A stretch of DNA of 64,000 bases from Tessaracoccus rhinocerotis. Its GTDB lineage: Bacteria > Actinomycetota > Actinomycetes > Propionibacteriales > Propionibacteriaceae. The notes under the pieces were generated by a model. The model did no database searches, was not told the DNA's origin, and worked only from the letters and a program-made list of their open reading frames with translations. The translations under genes were made by a program, and so were the position numbers. Of the stretch, positions 26,475-37,516 are shown piece by piece. Where the stretch lies: positions 310,001 to 374,000 of the forward strand of contig NZ_VKKG01000001.1 of assembly GCF_007197885.1 (NCBI RefSeq), written 5' to 3'. Position 1 is the first letter of the stretch; every line of letters begins with the position of its first letter.

Positions 26475-26500
26475 GTGGGGCGGGCTCCGGCCCGCCCCAC
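26475..26500 (+). promoter_or_regulatory. Strong hairpin between binding-protein gene and GH15 gene
   Basis: GTGGGGCGGGC (26475-26485) and GCCCGCCCCAC (26490-26500) form a perfect 11-base-pair stem with a TCCG loop. It starts 15 bases after the binding-protein stop and no T-run follows. Such structures after binding-protein genes usually protect the upstream mRNA and partly stop transcription, so that the binding protein is made in excess. A matching hairpin is at 57174-57196 in the other sugar operon. Confidence 0.7.
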
Positions 26501-26520
26501 CCCACCAGGAGGACCTGTCC

Positions 26521-27627
26521 ATGGTTTCCAACACGGCTGATCTCGACGCGCTGCTCGCGCACTCCCGGGAACTGATCGTCTCCCTGCAGGACGAGGGTGG
26601 CGCCTACCCGGCGAGCCCCACCTTCTCGGCCTACAAGGGCTACTGCTGGTTCCGCGACGGGGCGTTCATCGCCGACGGCGTCTCCTCGTCCGGGGAGGTG
26701 GCTTCCGCCACCGCCTTCTTCGAGTGGTGCGCCATGGTGCTGGACAAGCACCGGGACCGGATCCGTGCGGTCGTCGCCGCGGCAGCCGCGGGGACGCCCC
26801 TGTCGGGCGACCAGATGCTCCCGGCCCGCTACACCTTCACCGGCGAGCTGGGTGAGGACTACTGGTGGGACTTCCAGCTCGACGGCTACGGCACCTGGCT
26901 GTGGGCCCTGGTGGAGCACTGCGAACGGCACGGCATCGACGTCTCGCCCTGGCGGGACGCGGCGGAACTGACGGTGGACTACCTGGTCAGCTCGTGGGAC
27001 CGCCCCTGCTTCGACTGGTGGGAGGAGAACAGCGCCCACGTGCACGTCTCCACGCTCGGTTGCATCGCGGCGGGTCTGTCGGCGGCCGTGGACGCGGGAC
27101 TGGTCGACGGCGATCGTGCGGCCCGGGCAAGCGAGACGCGCACCCGGATCGATCGCGTGCTGGCCGACGAGGGCACCGTTGACGGGCACCTGACGAAGTG
27201 GCTGGGGAACCCCGCCCTCGACGGCAGCCTCAGCGCACTGGTCGCGCCGCTGCGCGTCCTCGACGCGGACTCGCCGGTGGCCATTGGCACCCTCACCGCG
27301 GTCGAACGTGAGCTCGCCGTCGACGGCGGCGTGCACCGCTTCCGGGCCGACACCTTCTACGGCGGGGGCCGTTGGCCTCTGCTGACCTGCTTCCTCGGCC
27401 TGGCGCAGCTCGCGGTCGGCGACCGCGAGGCCGCCCGCCGGGCCCTGGACTGGGCCGCCGCCACCGCCGGCAATGACCTGATGCTCCCCGAACAGGTCGA
27501 GGAGCACCTGCTGGACGAGTCGTTCCGCCAGGAGTGGCTCGACCGCTGGGGCACCGTCGCCACCCCCCTGCTGTGGAGCCACGCCATGCTGCTGCGGCTC
27601 GCCGTCGAGATCGAGGAGACCCGATGA
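26521..27627 (+). CDS. GH15 family glycosidase, isomaltose glucohydrolase-like
   Basis: A 368-residue cytoplasmic (alpha/alpha)6 glycosidase. It lacks the N-terminal super-sandwich domain of larger bacterial glucoamylases. The general acid fits E168 in CFDWWEENSAHVHVST, and the general base fits E324 in MLPEQVEE; the PLLWSHAMLL end is typical. No signal peptide is present, so it works on imported sugars. Short GH15 enzymes beside a GH31 gene, as in Kribbella flavida, hydrolyse isomaltose to glucose. The start codon follows AGGAGG. Its stop overlaps the GH31 start in an ATGA. Confidence 0.85.
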   Translation: MVSNTADLDALLAHSRELIVSLQDEGGAYPASPTFSAYKGYCWFRDGAFIADGVSSSGEVASATAFFEWCAMVLDKHRDRIRAVVAAAAAGTPLSGDQMLPARYTFTGELGEDYWWDFQLDGYGTWLWALVEHCERHGIDVSPWRDAAELTVDYLVSSWDRPCFDWWEENSAHVHVSTLGCIAAGLSAAVDAGLVDGDRAARASETRTRIDRVLADEGTVDGHLTKWLGNPALDGSLSALVAPLRVLDADSPVAIGTLTAVERELAVDGGVHRFRADTFYGGGRWPLLTCFLGLAQLAVGDREAARRALDWAAATAGNDLMLPEQVEEHLLDESFRQEWLDRWGTVATPLLWSHAMLLRLAVEIEETR

Positions 27628-29909
27628 TCCGCCACCGCCCGCTCGGCTCTGGCCACCCCTACTCCGAGGACACCGAGCAGCGCTCCCCCGTCCATCCCGT
27701 CGCGGGCCAGCCGCTGCGCCTGGGCGTGCGCACCTCCGGCGACGTGGCCTCGGTGGGACTGGAACTCGAGGTGCGCCTCGCCGGTGACGTCCGGACCGAG
27801 CACCACCGGTTGTCACCGGTCCCCCGCTCCTCCCGGGGCCAGGACGTCAGCGGTGGCCACCTCGCCTCCGCGCAGGCGAAGCAGGGACGCTCCGCGGGCG
27901 GCTGGGAGGTGGTGCTGCCGGAGGTTCCCGCGGGGGCAAGCCTGCGCTACCGATTCAGCGACGGGACCACCACCACGCGCTGGTTCGAGTGCCGGGTGGC
28001 ACAGTGGCGCCCCGCGGACCCCGACACGCTCGAAGTGGTCGGGGCCGTCGACGGGATCGTGCCGTCGGACCTTGAGGTGCTCGACGACGGGGAGCGGGCA
28101 CTGAGGATCAGGTTCGCGCTGCCGCTGGCCCCCGGCGAGCACGTGGCCGGGTTCGGGGAGCGCTTCGACGCCCTCGACCACCGCGGCGCGCACCTGGACT
28201 CCGTCGTCTTCGAGCAGTACAAGTCGCAGGGCGCGCACCGGCGCACCTACCTGCCCATGCCCTTCGCCCACGTCGTCGGCGGCGCAGGCTGGGGCTTCCA
28301 CGTCCGCACGTCGCGGCGCGTCTGGTTCGACGTCGGCGCCTCGGACGGCACGCGGCTGGTCGTGGAGTCCGAACTCGGCGACGGCCAGCTGGAGCTGGCC
28401 CTGTACCCGGGGACGCCGACCCAGGTGCTCGACTCATTCCTGGCCGAGGTCGGTCGCCCGAAGCAGATGCCGGACTGGGTGTTCCGCCTGTGGGCCAGCG
28501 GCAATGAGTGGAACACCCAGGCCGAGGTCGAGCGACAGATGGCGCTCCATGCCGAGCACGACATCCCCGTCGGGTCGGTCGTGATCGAGGCCTGGAGCGA
28601 CGAGAGCACCTTCACCGCCTTCCGGGACGCCACCTACGACCTGCGAGCCGACGGTGGGCCCCTGCGGTTGGCGGACTTCCGGTTCCCGGCCGAGGGCGCC
28701 TGGCCCGACCCGAAGGCGATGGTGGACGCACTGCACGCTGCCGGGACGAAGGTGCACCTGTGGCAGATCCCTCTGCTGAAGATGCGTCCGCACCCGCAGG
28801 GGCAGGCCAGGGCCGACGCCGAGGCTGCCGTCCGCGAGGGCGTCCTGATCCGGGAACAGGGCCCCGACGGCAAGCTCCGGCCCTACCGGAACCGCGGGTG
28901 GTGGTTCCCGCTCGCCCTGATGCCCGACCTCACCGACGAGCGTGCTGCCGAGTGGTGGACGGACAAGCGCCGCTACCTGGTCGAGGACCTCGGCATCGAC
29001 GGCTTCAAGACCGACGGTGGCGAGCACGCCTGGGGTGCCGACCTGCGCTACCTCGACGGCAGCACCGGCGCCGAGTCGAACAACAGGCTCCCGGTCGCCT
29101 ACGCGGCGGCGTACGGGAAGCTGCTGGAGTCCGCCGGCAAGGCACCCGTCACCTTCAGCCGAGCCGGGTTCACCGGCTCGCAGGCGCACGGCGCGTTCTG
29201 GGCCGGCGACGAGAACTCGACCTGGGAGGCGTTCCGCTGGTCGATGCTCGCCGGGCTCTCGGCGGCCGCCTCCGGCATCGTCTACTGGGGCTGGGACGTC
29301 GCGGGCTTCTCCGGGCCGGTGCCGGAGCCCGAGCTCTACGTGAGGGCGATGGCGGCGAGTGTCTTCGTGCCGATCATGCAGTACCACTCGGAGTTCAACC
29401 ACCACCGTCGCCCCGCCAGGGACCGCACCCCGTGGAACGTCGCCGAACTGACGGGGGACGATGCCGTTGTCGGCGAGGTCAGGGAGCTGGTGCACCTACG
29501 CGAACGCCTGGTGCCCTACCTGGCGCGCCAGGCCGCCGCGACTGTCGCCACCAGCGCGCCGCTGATGCGGCCACTCTGGTTCGAGCACCCCGAGGACGCG
29601 CGTGTGTGGGAGCACGTCCAGTGGTTGCTCGGCGACCTGCTCGTGGCGCCCGTGCTGGAACCGGGCGGCGACTGGCCGGTGTTCCTCCCCGACGGCGACT
29701 GGGTCGACGTGTGGACGGGCGCCCGTGTCGTCGGCGGTGGCGTGGTGGCTACCAGCACCCCACGCGCCCGGGTCCCGGTTTTCGCACGGGCGGCGGCCTG
29801 GGAGGATCTGGAACAGGTGTTCCACCCGTCGACCCAAGGGCCCTTCCGGCCGGCATCAGTGGTTGAGGAGCTCCTCGAGGAAGGTCCGTCCGCGCTCGCT
29901 GCTGGGTGA
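27624..29909 (+). CDS. GH31 family alpha-glycosidase, possible 1,3-alpha-isomaltosidase
   Basis: A 761-residue cytoplasmic protein. After a beta-rich N-terminal domain (about 1-265) comes the TIM barrel. The nucleophile is D464 in GFKTDGGEHAWG, and the acid/base is D529 in FWAGDENSTW. The WASGNEWNTQAEVERQM and EAWSDEST segments line the active site. GH31 covers alpha-glucosidases, xylosidases and isomaltosidases. The pairing with a short GH15 and a ROK/ABC set suggests 1,3-alpha-isomaltosidase, but sequence alone does not settle it. The last 54 bases overlap the convergent ATPase gene. Confidence 0.87.
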   Translation: MIRHRPLGSGHPYSEDTEQRSPVHPVAGQPLRLGVRTSGDVASVGLELEVRLAGDVRTEHHRLSPVPRSSRGQDVSGGHLASAQAKQGRSAGGWEVVLPEVPAGASLRYRFSDGTTTTRWFECRVAQWRPADPDTLEVVGAVDGIVPSDLEVLDDGERALRIRFALPLAPGEHVAGFGERFDALDHRGAHLDSVVFEQYKSQGAHRRTYLPMPFAHVVGGAGWGFHVRTSRRVWFDVGASDGTRLVVESELGDGQLELALYPGTPTQVLDSFLAEVGRPKQMPDWVFRLWASGNEWNTQAEVERQMALHAEHDIPVGSVVIEAWSDESTFTAFRDATYDLRADGGPLRLADFRFPAEGAWPDPKAMVDALHAAGTKVHLWQIPLLKMRPHPQGQARADAEAAVREGVLIREQGPDGKLRPYRNRGWWFPLALMPDLTDERAAEWWTDKRRYLVEDLGIDGFKTDGGEHAWGADLRYLDGSTGAESNNRLPVAYAAAYGKLLESAGKAPVTFSRAGFTGSQAHGAFWAGDENSTWEAFRWSMLAGLSAAASGIVYWGWDVAGFSGPVPEPELYVRAMAASVFVPIMQYHSEFNHHRRPARDRTPWNVAELTGDDAVVGEVRELVHLRERLVPYLARQAAATVATSAPLMRPLWFEHPEDARVWEHVQWLLGDLLVAPVLEPGGDWPVFLPDGDWVDVWTGARVVGGGVVATSTPRARVPVFARAAAWEDLEQVFHPSTQGPFRPASVVEELLEEGPSALAAG

Positions 29910-30626
29910 GTCCAGCACCTGCTCGGGCGGGCCCTGCTCGGCGATGCCGCCGTCGGCCAGGAGGACGATGCGGTCGGCGACGTTGCGCGCGAAGCGCATC
30001 TCGTGGGTCACCACCATCATGGTCATGCCCTCGTCGGCGAGGGTGCGCATCACGTCGAGCACCTCACCCACCAGTTCCGGGTCGAGGGCCGAGGTGGGTT
30101 CGTCAAAGAGCATGACCGTGGGGTCCATTGCCAGCGCCCGGGCGATCGCCACGCGCTGCTGCTGACCGCCGGACAGGTTGCCCGGGTAGGCCTTCGCCTT
30201 GTGCGCCAGTCCGACGCGCTCCAGCAGGGTCTCGCCGCGCTCCCGGGCCTCGTCCGCGCTGCGGCCGAGCACCTCACGCTGGGCCACCATGATGTTCTCC
30301 ATGACGGTCATGTGCGGGAAGAGGTTGAACTGCTGGAACACCATGCCGATGTGGGCGCGCAGGCGGTTGATGTCCGCCTCCGAGTAGGAAAGGCGCTGCC
30401 CGTCCACCTCGATGCGGCCGTCGCTGATGCGCTCCAGCCCGTTGACGCAGCGCAACAGGGTGCTCTTGCCGGCGCCGGAGGGCCCGATGAGGGTGACCAC
30501 CTCGCCCTGGTGGACGTCGAGATCGATCCCGTCGAGAACCGTCGTCCGGCCGAAGCGTTTGACGATGTTCTCCATGTGGACGATGACCTCTTCGCCCACG
30601 GGCGGGTGGGTTGCGTTGTCACTCAT
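29856..30626 (-). CDS. Polar amino-acid ABC transporter ATPase (GlnQ-type)
   Basis: A 256-residue ATPase. Walker A is GPSGAGKST (48-56), then the Q-loop VFQQFNLFPHMTV, signature LSGGQQQR, Walker B VMLFDEPTSALDP and switch VVTHEM. This is the pattern of GlnQ/ArtP importers. The ATG at 30626 overlaps the permease stop in an ATGA. The gene ends inside the 3' end of the convergent GH31 gene. Confidence 0.94.
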   Translation of the reverse strand: MSDNATHPPVGEEVIVHMENIVKRFGRTTVLDGIDLDVHQGEVVTLIGPSGAGKSTLLRCVNGLERISDGRIEVDGQRLSYSEADINRLRAHIGMVFQQFNLFPHMTVMENIMVAQREVLGRSADEARERGETLLERVGLAHKAKAYPGNLSGGQQQRVAIARALAMDPTVMLFDEPTSALDPELVGEVLDVMRTLADEGMTMMVVTHEMRFARNVADRIVLLADGGIAEQGPPEQVLDSPSSERGRTFLEELLNH

Positions 30627-31291
30627 GCTGCTGCAGGCCTCCTGTGTGCGCTGAGCCGGTGTTCCAGCCAGCTGACCAGAGCGGTCAGGGCGAGCACGAT
30701 CACCAGGTAGTAGACCGCCACGACGATGTAGGCCGTCAGTGGCTGGTAGGTGGATGCCGCCATGTTGCGCGACGTCTGGAACAACTCCGTCATGCCGATG
30801 AAGGAGACCAGCGAGGAGTCCTTCACTGCGATGATGTACTGGTTGCCCAGCACGGGCAGAGTGGTCCGCAGCGCCAGGGGCGCCTGCACGCGCTTGAGGG
30901 TCTTGGCCCGGGACATGCCGAGCGATCGCGCCGCCTCGACCAGGCCCTTCGGGACCGCCTGGAAGCCGGACCTGATGATCTCGGCGATGTAGGCGGAGTT
31001 GTGGAAGGCCAGCGCCAGCGCACCCGCCCAGAAGGCGGGGAGCGTGATGATGTAGGCGAGCCCGAAGTAGATGATGAAGATCTGCGTGATCAGCGGCGTG
31101 CCCCGGACGATCCCGATGTAGACGGTCGCGATCCACTTCAGGATGCGGACCCGGCTCATGGCCAGGGCGGAGACGAGCGCGCCCCCGACCATGGCCATCA
31201 GCAGCGCCGCGGCAGTCAGCCGCAGGGTTACCCAGGACGCCTCGAGGAACAGCGGTGCGTACTCGGCGAACAGCTCGAAGAATCCGTCCAC
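30623..31291 (-). CDS. Polar amino-acid ABC transporter permease
   Basis: A 222-residue inner-membrane permease of the His/Glu/Gln/Arg family with about five hydrophobic segments. The EAA loop is GLVEAARSLGMSRAKTLKRVQAP and the family sequence IVRGTPLITQIFIIYFGL is present. The start is a GTG at 31291 with GAGGA five bases upstream, eight bases after the binding-protein stop. Only one permease is encoded, so it probably works as a homodimer. Confidence 0.93.
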   Translation of the reverse strand: MDGFFELFAEYAPLFLEASWVTLRLTAAALLMAMVGGALVSALAMSRVRILKWIATVYIGIVRGTPLITQIFIIYFGLAYIITLPAFWAGALALAFHNSAYIAEIIRSGFQAVPKGLVEAARSLGMSRAKTLKRVQAPLALRTTLPVLGNQYIIAVKDSSLVSFIGMTELFQTSRNMAASTYQPLTAYIVVAVYYLVIVLALTALVSWLEHRLSAHRRPAAA

Positions 31292-31299
31292 GGCAGTCC

Positions 31300-32133
31300 T
31301 CAGCCGTCGGTCTCGGCGGTGGAGATGTCCTTGCCGAAGTACTTCTCGGAGATCTCCGCGTAGGTGCCGTCCTCCTTGATTGCGGCAAGGGCCTCGTTCA
31401 GCGCCTCCTGCAGGGCAGAGTTGCCCTCCTTGACGGCGAAGGCGGGCTCCTCGGTGTACAGCGGGCCGCCGCACTCGACGATGTCGAGACCGGACTCCTG
31501 GATCTGGTGCAGGCCGACGTTGCGGTCGGTCATCGCGGCGTCGAGGCGCCCGGTGGCCACGTCCTGCAGCGCGGTGACGTCGGAGGAGAAGGTACGCACC
31601 TCGCCCACCCACTCGCCGCCCTCGTCCTCCAGGTAGGTCTGGTAGGTGGTGCCACTGGCGACGCCGATGACGGGCGAGTCCATCTGGGTGATGTCGGTGC
31701 ACTCGCTGTCGGAAGACACGAAGGCCTGTGCGCCGGAGACGTAGTAGCTGTCGGTGAAGTCGACGGCCTGGTCCCGTTCCTCGGTGGGTGTCATCGAGGC
31801 GATCAGCACGTCGTAGCGGTTCGCCTGGACGCCGCCGATGAGCGTGTCGAAGGCTCCGGTCTGGGGGTCGGGCTCGAGGCCGAGCTCTTCGGCGATGGCC
31901 ACCCCGATGTCGTAGTCGAAGCCGGTGAGCTCGTTGCCTTCGAAGTAGCTGAAGGGCTGGAACTCGCCGCTCATCGCCACCACGAGGGTGCCGTCGTTGA
32001 TGAGTCCCAGGTCCTGACCGCCGGTGGTCTCCTCGCCACCGTCGCCGGAGCAGGCGGTCAGTGCGAGTGCGGTGGCGCCCACGGCGGCGACGAGTGCGCG
32101 GGCACGGCGGCGTGGGTTGAAGGTGTTGAACAT
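31300..32133 (-). CDS. Amino-acid-binding lipoprotein of ABC importer
   Basis: A 277-residue family 3 solute-binding protein. The signal peptide ends in lipobox LALTAC (Cys28) after a basic start. The mature part has the family pattern GTLVVAMSGEFQPFSYFEGNELTGFDYDIGVAIAEELG and DVLIASMTPTEERDQAVDFTDSYY. The ligand is a polar amino acid or related small molecule. It is the first gene of a three-gene operon (binding protein, permease, ATPase). Confidence 0.93.
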   Translation of the reverse strand: MFNTFNPRRRARALVAAVGATALALTACSGDGGEETTGGQDLGLINDGTLVVAMSGEFQPFSYFEGNELTGFDYDIGVAIAEELGLEPDPQTGAFDTLIGGVQANRYDVLIASMTPTEERDQAVDFTDSYYVSGAQAFVSSDSECTDITQMDSPVIGVASGTTYQTYLEDEGGEWVGEVRTFSSDVTALQDVATGRLDAAMTDRNVGLHQIQESGLDIVECGGPLYTEEPAFAVKEGNSALQEALNEALAAIKEDGTYAEISEKYFGKDISTAETDG

Positions 32134-32169
32134 GAGGGGCTCCCCTGAAAGTCGGCTTGGATCTCCGCC

Positions 32170-32199
32170 AACCTAACGAGCACCCCGGATCATCCCCAA
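32170..32199 (-). promoter_or_regulatory. Possible promoter of the amino-acid importer
   Basis: On the minus strand TTGGGG (32199-32194) and TAGGTT (32175-32170) are separated by 18 bases, 37 bases before the ATG at 32133. AGGGGAG just before the ATG is the ribosome site. The match to consensus is moderate. The rest of the 216-base gap to the DUF2344 gene shows nothing else clear. Confidence 0.35.
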
Positions 32200-32349
32200 C
32201 CCCTTGACGGATCGCCGGGGATCGTTTATCGCGCGCACGCACGCGCAGTGATCAAAGCGGTGCGTGATCCACCCTGCCTCCCCGGGCAACCCGTCGAGGT
32301 CGTTACCGAATCGTTATCTCCGGTGCTGCAAGCCGCGGCGGCGGGTGGG

Positions 32350-33051
32350 TCAAGGACGCAGTGGATCAGCGACCTCGTTTCCCTCGAGGGGGCCCTGCGC
32401 GAGTCGCGTCAACAGCGGCAGACCCTCGGGCACGCGCGGTTCGAGTTGCCGCAGCGCCGAGACCACGTCGTCTGGTCGCACGAGCGGCTGCTGCTGCAAC
32501 GAGCGCAGGGCGATCACCTCGTCGGAGACGGCCCGAATCGCGACGACGGCACCGCGGACGTCGAAGCTGCGCATGCCGTTCTTCGTCATCCGCTCGACGG
32601 TGAGTTCCTCCCGCTCCAGGAAGGCGGCGACGGCCACGGCGAGCACTCCCGGTTCGGCGCCCTGGAGCCGGATCTCCCAGTCGGAAGCGGACAACAGGTC
32701 ACCGAGGGAGGCCTTGACCGCCTCCGCGGCGTCGAGGACGACGAAGCCCGTCGGCAGTACCTCGTTGAGTGCGGCGACCAGCTTCTGCGGGTCGCAGCGC
32801 TCATTGAGGCCGAGCTCGACGTACTCGGCCTCGGAGGCTGCCGACGTGGGCGCCGCGCTGCCGTAGGAGATGCGGGGGTGGGGGGTGAACCCGGACGAGT
32901 AGGCCATCGGAACCTCGGCCCGGCGCAGGGCGCGCTCGAGCGCGCGGCCAAAGTCGCGGTGCGAGGTGAAGCGCGCCACTCCCCGCTTCGTATAGCGAAG
33001 GCGCAACTTCTGCACCGGGGGCGGCTGCTGGACGGGGGGCTGGCGACTCAT
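32350..33051 (-). CDS. TIGR03936 family radical SAM-associated protein (DUF2344)
   Basis: A 233-residue protein with the family's start KLRLRYTKRGVARFTSHRDFGRALERALRRAEVPMAYSSGFTPHPRISYGSA. Proteins of this family occur fused to or beside the TIGR03960 radical SAM enzyme, whose gene lies at 35498-37447. In most actinobacteria the two are neighbours and sit directly before rne; here they are separated by two other genes and rne is 10 kb away. The function of the pair is not established. Confidence 0.88.
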   Translation of the reverse strand: MSRQPPVQQPPPVQKLRLRYTKRGVARFTSHRDFGRALERALRRAEVPMAYSSGFTPHPRISYGSAAPTSAASEAEYVELGLNERCDPQKLVAALNEVLPTGFVVLDAAEAVKASLGDLLSASDWEIRLQGAEPGVLAVAVAAFLEREELTVERMTKNGMRSFDVRGAVVAIRAVSDEVIALRSLQQQPLVRPDDVVSALRQLEPRVPEGLPLLTRLAQGPLEGNEVADPLRP

Positions 33052-33116
33052 CACGGGCGTGAGTGTACGCAAGTCCGCGGTTGCACGGCATCGCCGGGAG
33101 CGGACGTCGGAGGGCC

Positions 33117-34168
33117 TCAACCCCTGACCATTGCGACGATCGCGTCTCGGACCTCCTTCGGGCTCTCGAGGTGTGGCGAGTGGCCCACCCCCTCCAGCAG
33201 CAGTTCGGTGACCCGTCCGCCCCGCGCCCGGTAGCCGTCGAGGACGTCGCGGGTCTGCGCCACCATCTCCTGCGCGGGCGCGACGTCGCCGCCCGGCCAG
33301 CCGGGGACCACGCCCAGGGCTCCCAGGTGGTTGAGGTCGAAGAAGGACGCGTCGGAGACGATGGCGTCGGCCGTACCGTGGATCCACAGGATGGGCGGCT
33401 TGGGCTCGAGGGCAACGATGCCGGAGGTGTTGAAGTACCCGGGTGCCATCGTGTTGAGGAAGCCGTCGGTACCGGCGGCGAAGCCGGGCCAGCTCTGGCT
33501 GGGGACGGAGTTGCCGGGTAGTTGCCCGGCTCGGTGGAGGTGGTGAGCATGGACTCCACCCAGAGGTCCTCGAGCTCGCTGCGGTGGCCGGCTGCTACGT
33601 AGCTGGACCGGAAGACGCTGCGTGCCGAGGTCGGCGAGTCCGCGGTGGTGTCGCCCGAGCGCAGGCTCGCGATGAAGTCGGGGTTCGCGCCACCACCCCC
33701 GGTGCCCGCGTCGTCGTCCGAGAGGCGGGTTCCGTCGCGGCGGGTGCCGCCGAACCCGTAGGGCGAGACCGGCGCCTGCAGGGTGATGCTCTCGACCGGG
33801 TGGTCCAGCGCGTACTGCATCACCACTCCCCCGCCCATGGACCAGCCGACCAGGTGGGGCGATCGGATGCCGAGCTCGGCCAGGGTGGCGTGCAGGTCGT
33901 CCGAGAAGTCCCGCACCCCGCGCGTGGCGTCCACCGGTAGTCGGTCCGTGCCACCGAAGCCGCGCAGGTCCACGGCGATCACGCGGAGGTCGTCCGGCAG
34001 GTCCAACATCAAGGGTTGCCAGAACAGGGACGAGGAGACGTTCCCGTGCACCAGGGCGACCGTGCGCTCCGGCGGGGCCGCTTCGTCGTCGCCGTCCCGC
34101 TCGAGGACGTTCACGGTCAGCCGCGGGGTCCGGACCCTGCGCGCGGCGATGCCTTCGAGAGTCGTCAT
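33117..34168 (-). pseudogene. Alpha/beta hydrolase gene with a one-base deletion
   Basis: The start ATG at 34168 has GGAGGAG upstream. The first frame gives an alpha/beta hydrolase N-terminal two thirds: oxyanion region VHGNVSSSLFW, nucleophile elbow GWSMGGG and TLQAPVSPYGFGG. At about 33514 the frame is lost after NYP; the second frame then continues with SWPGFAAGTDGFLNTM, and holds the acid (HGTADAIVSD) and the His (GVGHSPHL). Adding one C at 33513-33515 on the plus strand restores a 350-codon gene. All catalytic parts are present on the two sides, so the break is recent or a sequencing error. Confidence 0.8.
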
Positions 34169-34242
34169 CGGGTCTCCTCCGGACTCAGGTGCGGGGAGCC
34201 ACGTCGCGCCCCGGTGGCAAGAGCATAACCACAATCCGAGCA

Positions 34243-34264
34243 AACCTGAACCATCTTTCAGGTT
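34243..34264. promoter_or_regulatory. Palindromic operator candidate before the MFS gene
   Basis: AACCTGAA (34243-34250) and TTCAGGTT (34257-34264) form a perfect 8-base inverted repeat with a 6-base spacer. It lies 24 bases before the MFS start and 75 bases before the divergent hydrolase start, where a repressor could control both. No regulator gene is adjacent. Confidence 0.5.
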
Positions 34265-34288
34265 CTTGCTGGCACTAGTGTTGCGCCC

Positions 34289-35497
34289 ATGACTTCGTCC
34301 GGGTCCTCGCCGCAGGGCCGCACCCACTGGCTCGTCCTGGTGGCGGTCCTGGTGCTGGCGTTCAACCTGCGGCCCGTGGCCGTCTCGGTCGGGCCCGTCC
34401 TGACCGACATCACGGCCGACCTGTCACTCGGAGCCACCACCGCCGGTCTGCTGACCTCGCTGCCCACGGTGTGCTTCGCCGTCTTCGGGGCGCTGACGCC
34501 CGAGATCTCCCGCCGGATCGGGATGCACTTCACGGTGGCTGCGGGCCTGGTGGCCCTCATCACCGGCCAGTTGGCCCGCGCCTGGGTGGAATCCGGCTGG
34601 GCCTTCCTGCTGCTGTCGATCCTGGCGTTGGGCGGGATGGCCACCTGCAACATCCTGCTTCCCAGCCTCGTCAGGCACCACTTCCCGGGCAGGGTGGGCC
34701 TGGCGACGGCGCTGTACTCGCTGCTGATGTCGGTGGGCGTGACCGCCGCCAGCATCGGCACGGTGCCGCTGGCCAACGCGCTGGGCGGCTGGCGAGCGGC
34801 CTTCACCGCCGGGGTCGCCGTCGCCGTGGCCGCGGCGGTGTGCTGGATCCCCATGCTGGCCCACAACTCCGGCAGGCACGCCCGCGCCAGCGCCACCGGT
34901 CACATCGGTTTCGGTGCCGTCGCACGCACCCGCATGGGGTGGGCGATGGCCGTGTTCTTCGGGCTCCAGAGCACGTACGCCTACACGATCTTCGGGTGGC
35001 TGCCCACCGTCTACCAGGACGCCGGCATGACCCAGGTCAACGCCGGGGTGATGCTGGGGATCGCGACCGGCGTCGGGATCCCGCTCGCGTTCTGGGTGCC
35101 GCGATACGCGGTCCGCAAGCAAGCCCCCGTAGGGCTGTTCCTGACGATCATGGGATGCCTGGCGGTTGGGCTGTTCGGGCTGCTGTACGACCCGATGACG
35201 CTGCCTTGGCTGTGGGCGGTCTTCCTCGCACTCGGCACGGCGTCGTTCCCGCTGATCCTCGCGCTGCTGGGCATGCGCTCCAGGTCCTCGGGCGGCACCA
35301 CCGCCCTGTCGAGCTTCACCCAGTCCGTCGGCTACCTGATCGCAGCCTTCGGGCCCGTGGTGTTCGGCGCTCTCGGCGGCCTGACCGGAACCTGGACGCT
35401 CTCGCTGTGGATCCTCGTCGCGCTGATGGTCCCGATGACGGTGGCCGGCTACTTCTCGTGCCGAGTGTGGTTCATCGAGGACCACATGGTGGGCCGC

Positions 35498-35509
<12 letters not shown>
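34289..35509 (+). CDS. MFS transporter, CynX/NimT-like
   Basis: A 406-residue membrane protein with about 12 hydrophobic segments. It begins with the CynX/NimT-type first helix (VLAFNLRPVAVSVGPVL), followed by the loop GALTPEISRRIGMH. Family members carry cyanate, nitroimidazoles or other small solutes; the substrate here is unknown. It is the only plus-strand gene between two minus-strand genes, and its last 12 bases overlap the end of the radical SAM gene. Confidence 0.85.
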
Positions 35510-37447
<1,938 letters not shown>

Positions 37448-37516
37448 GGCGGGATCAGGATAACCCGGGTGTGTGGAAATGCCCATGACCCCGCCCACGA
37501 GGCCTACGGTTGGGCA

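Noticed and set aside
25543-27816. A 757-codon antisense frame across the binding protein and GH15 genes
   Set aside because: Spans two real plus-strand genes and a hairpin; its translation has no domain.
33505-33530. Programmed frameshifting in the alpha/beta hydrolase
   Set aside because: No slippery heptamer or downstream pseudoknot is evident; a deleted base explains it better.
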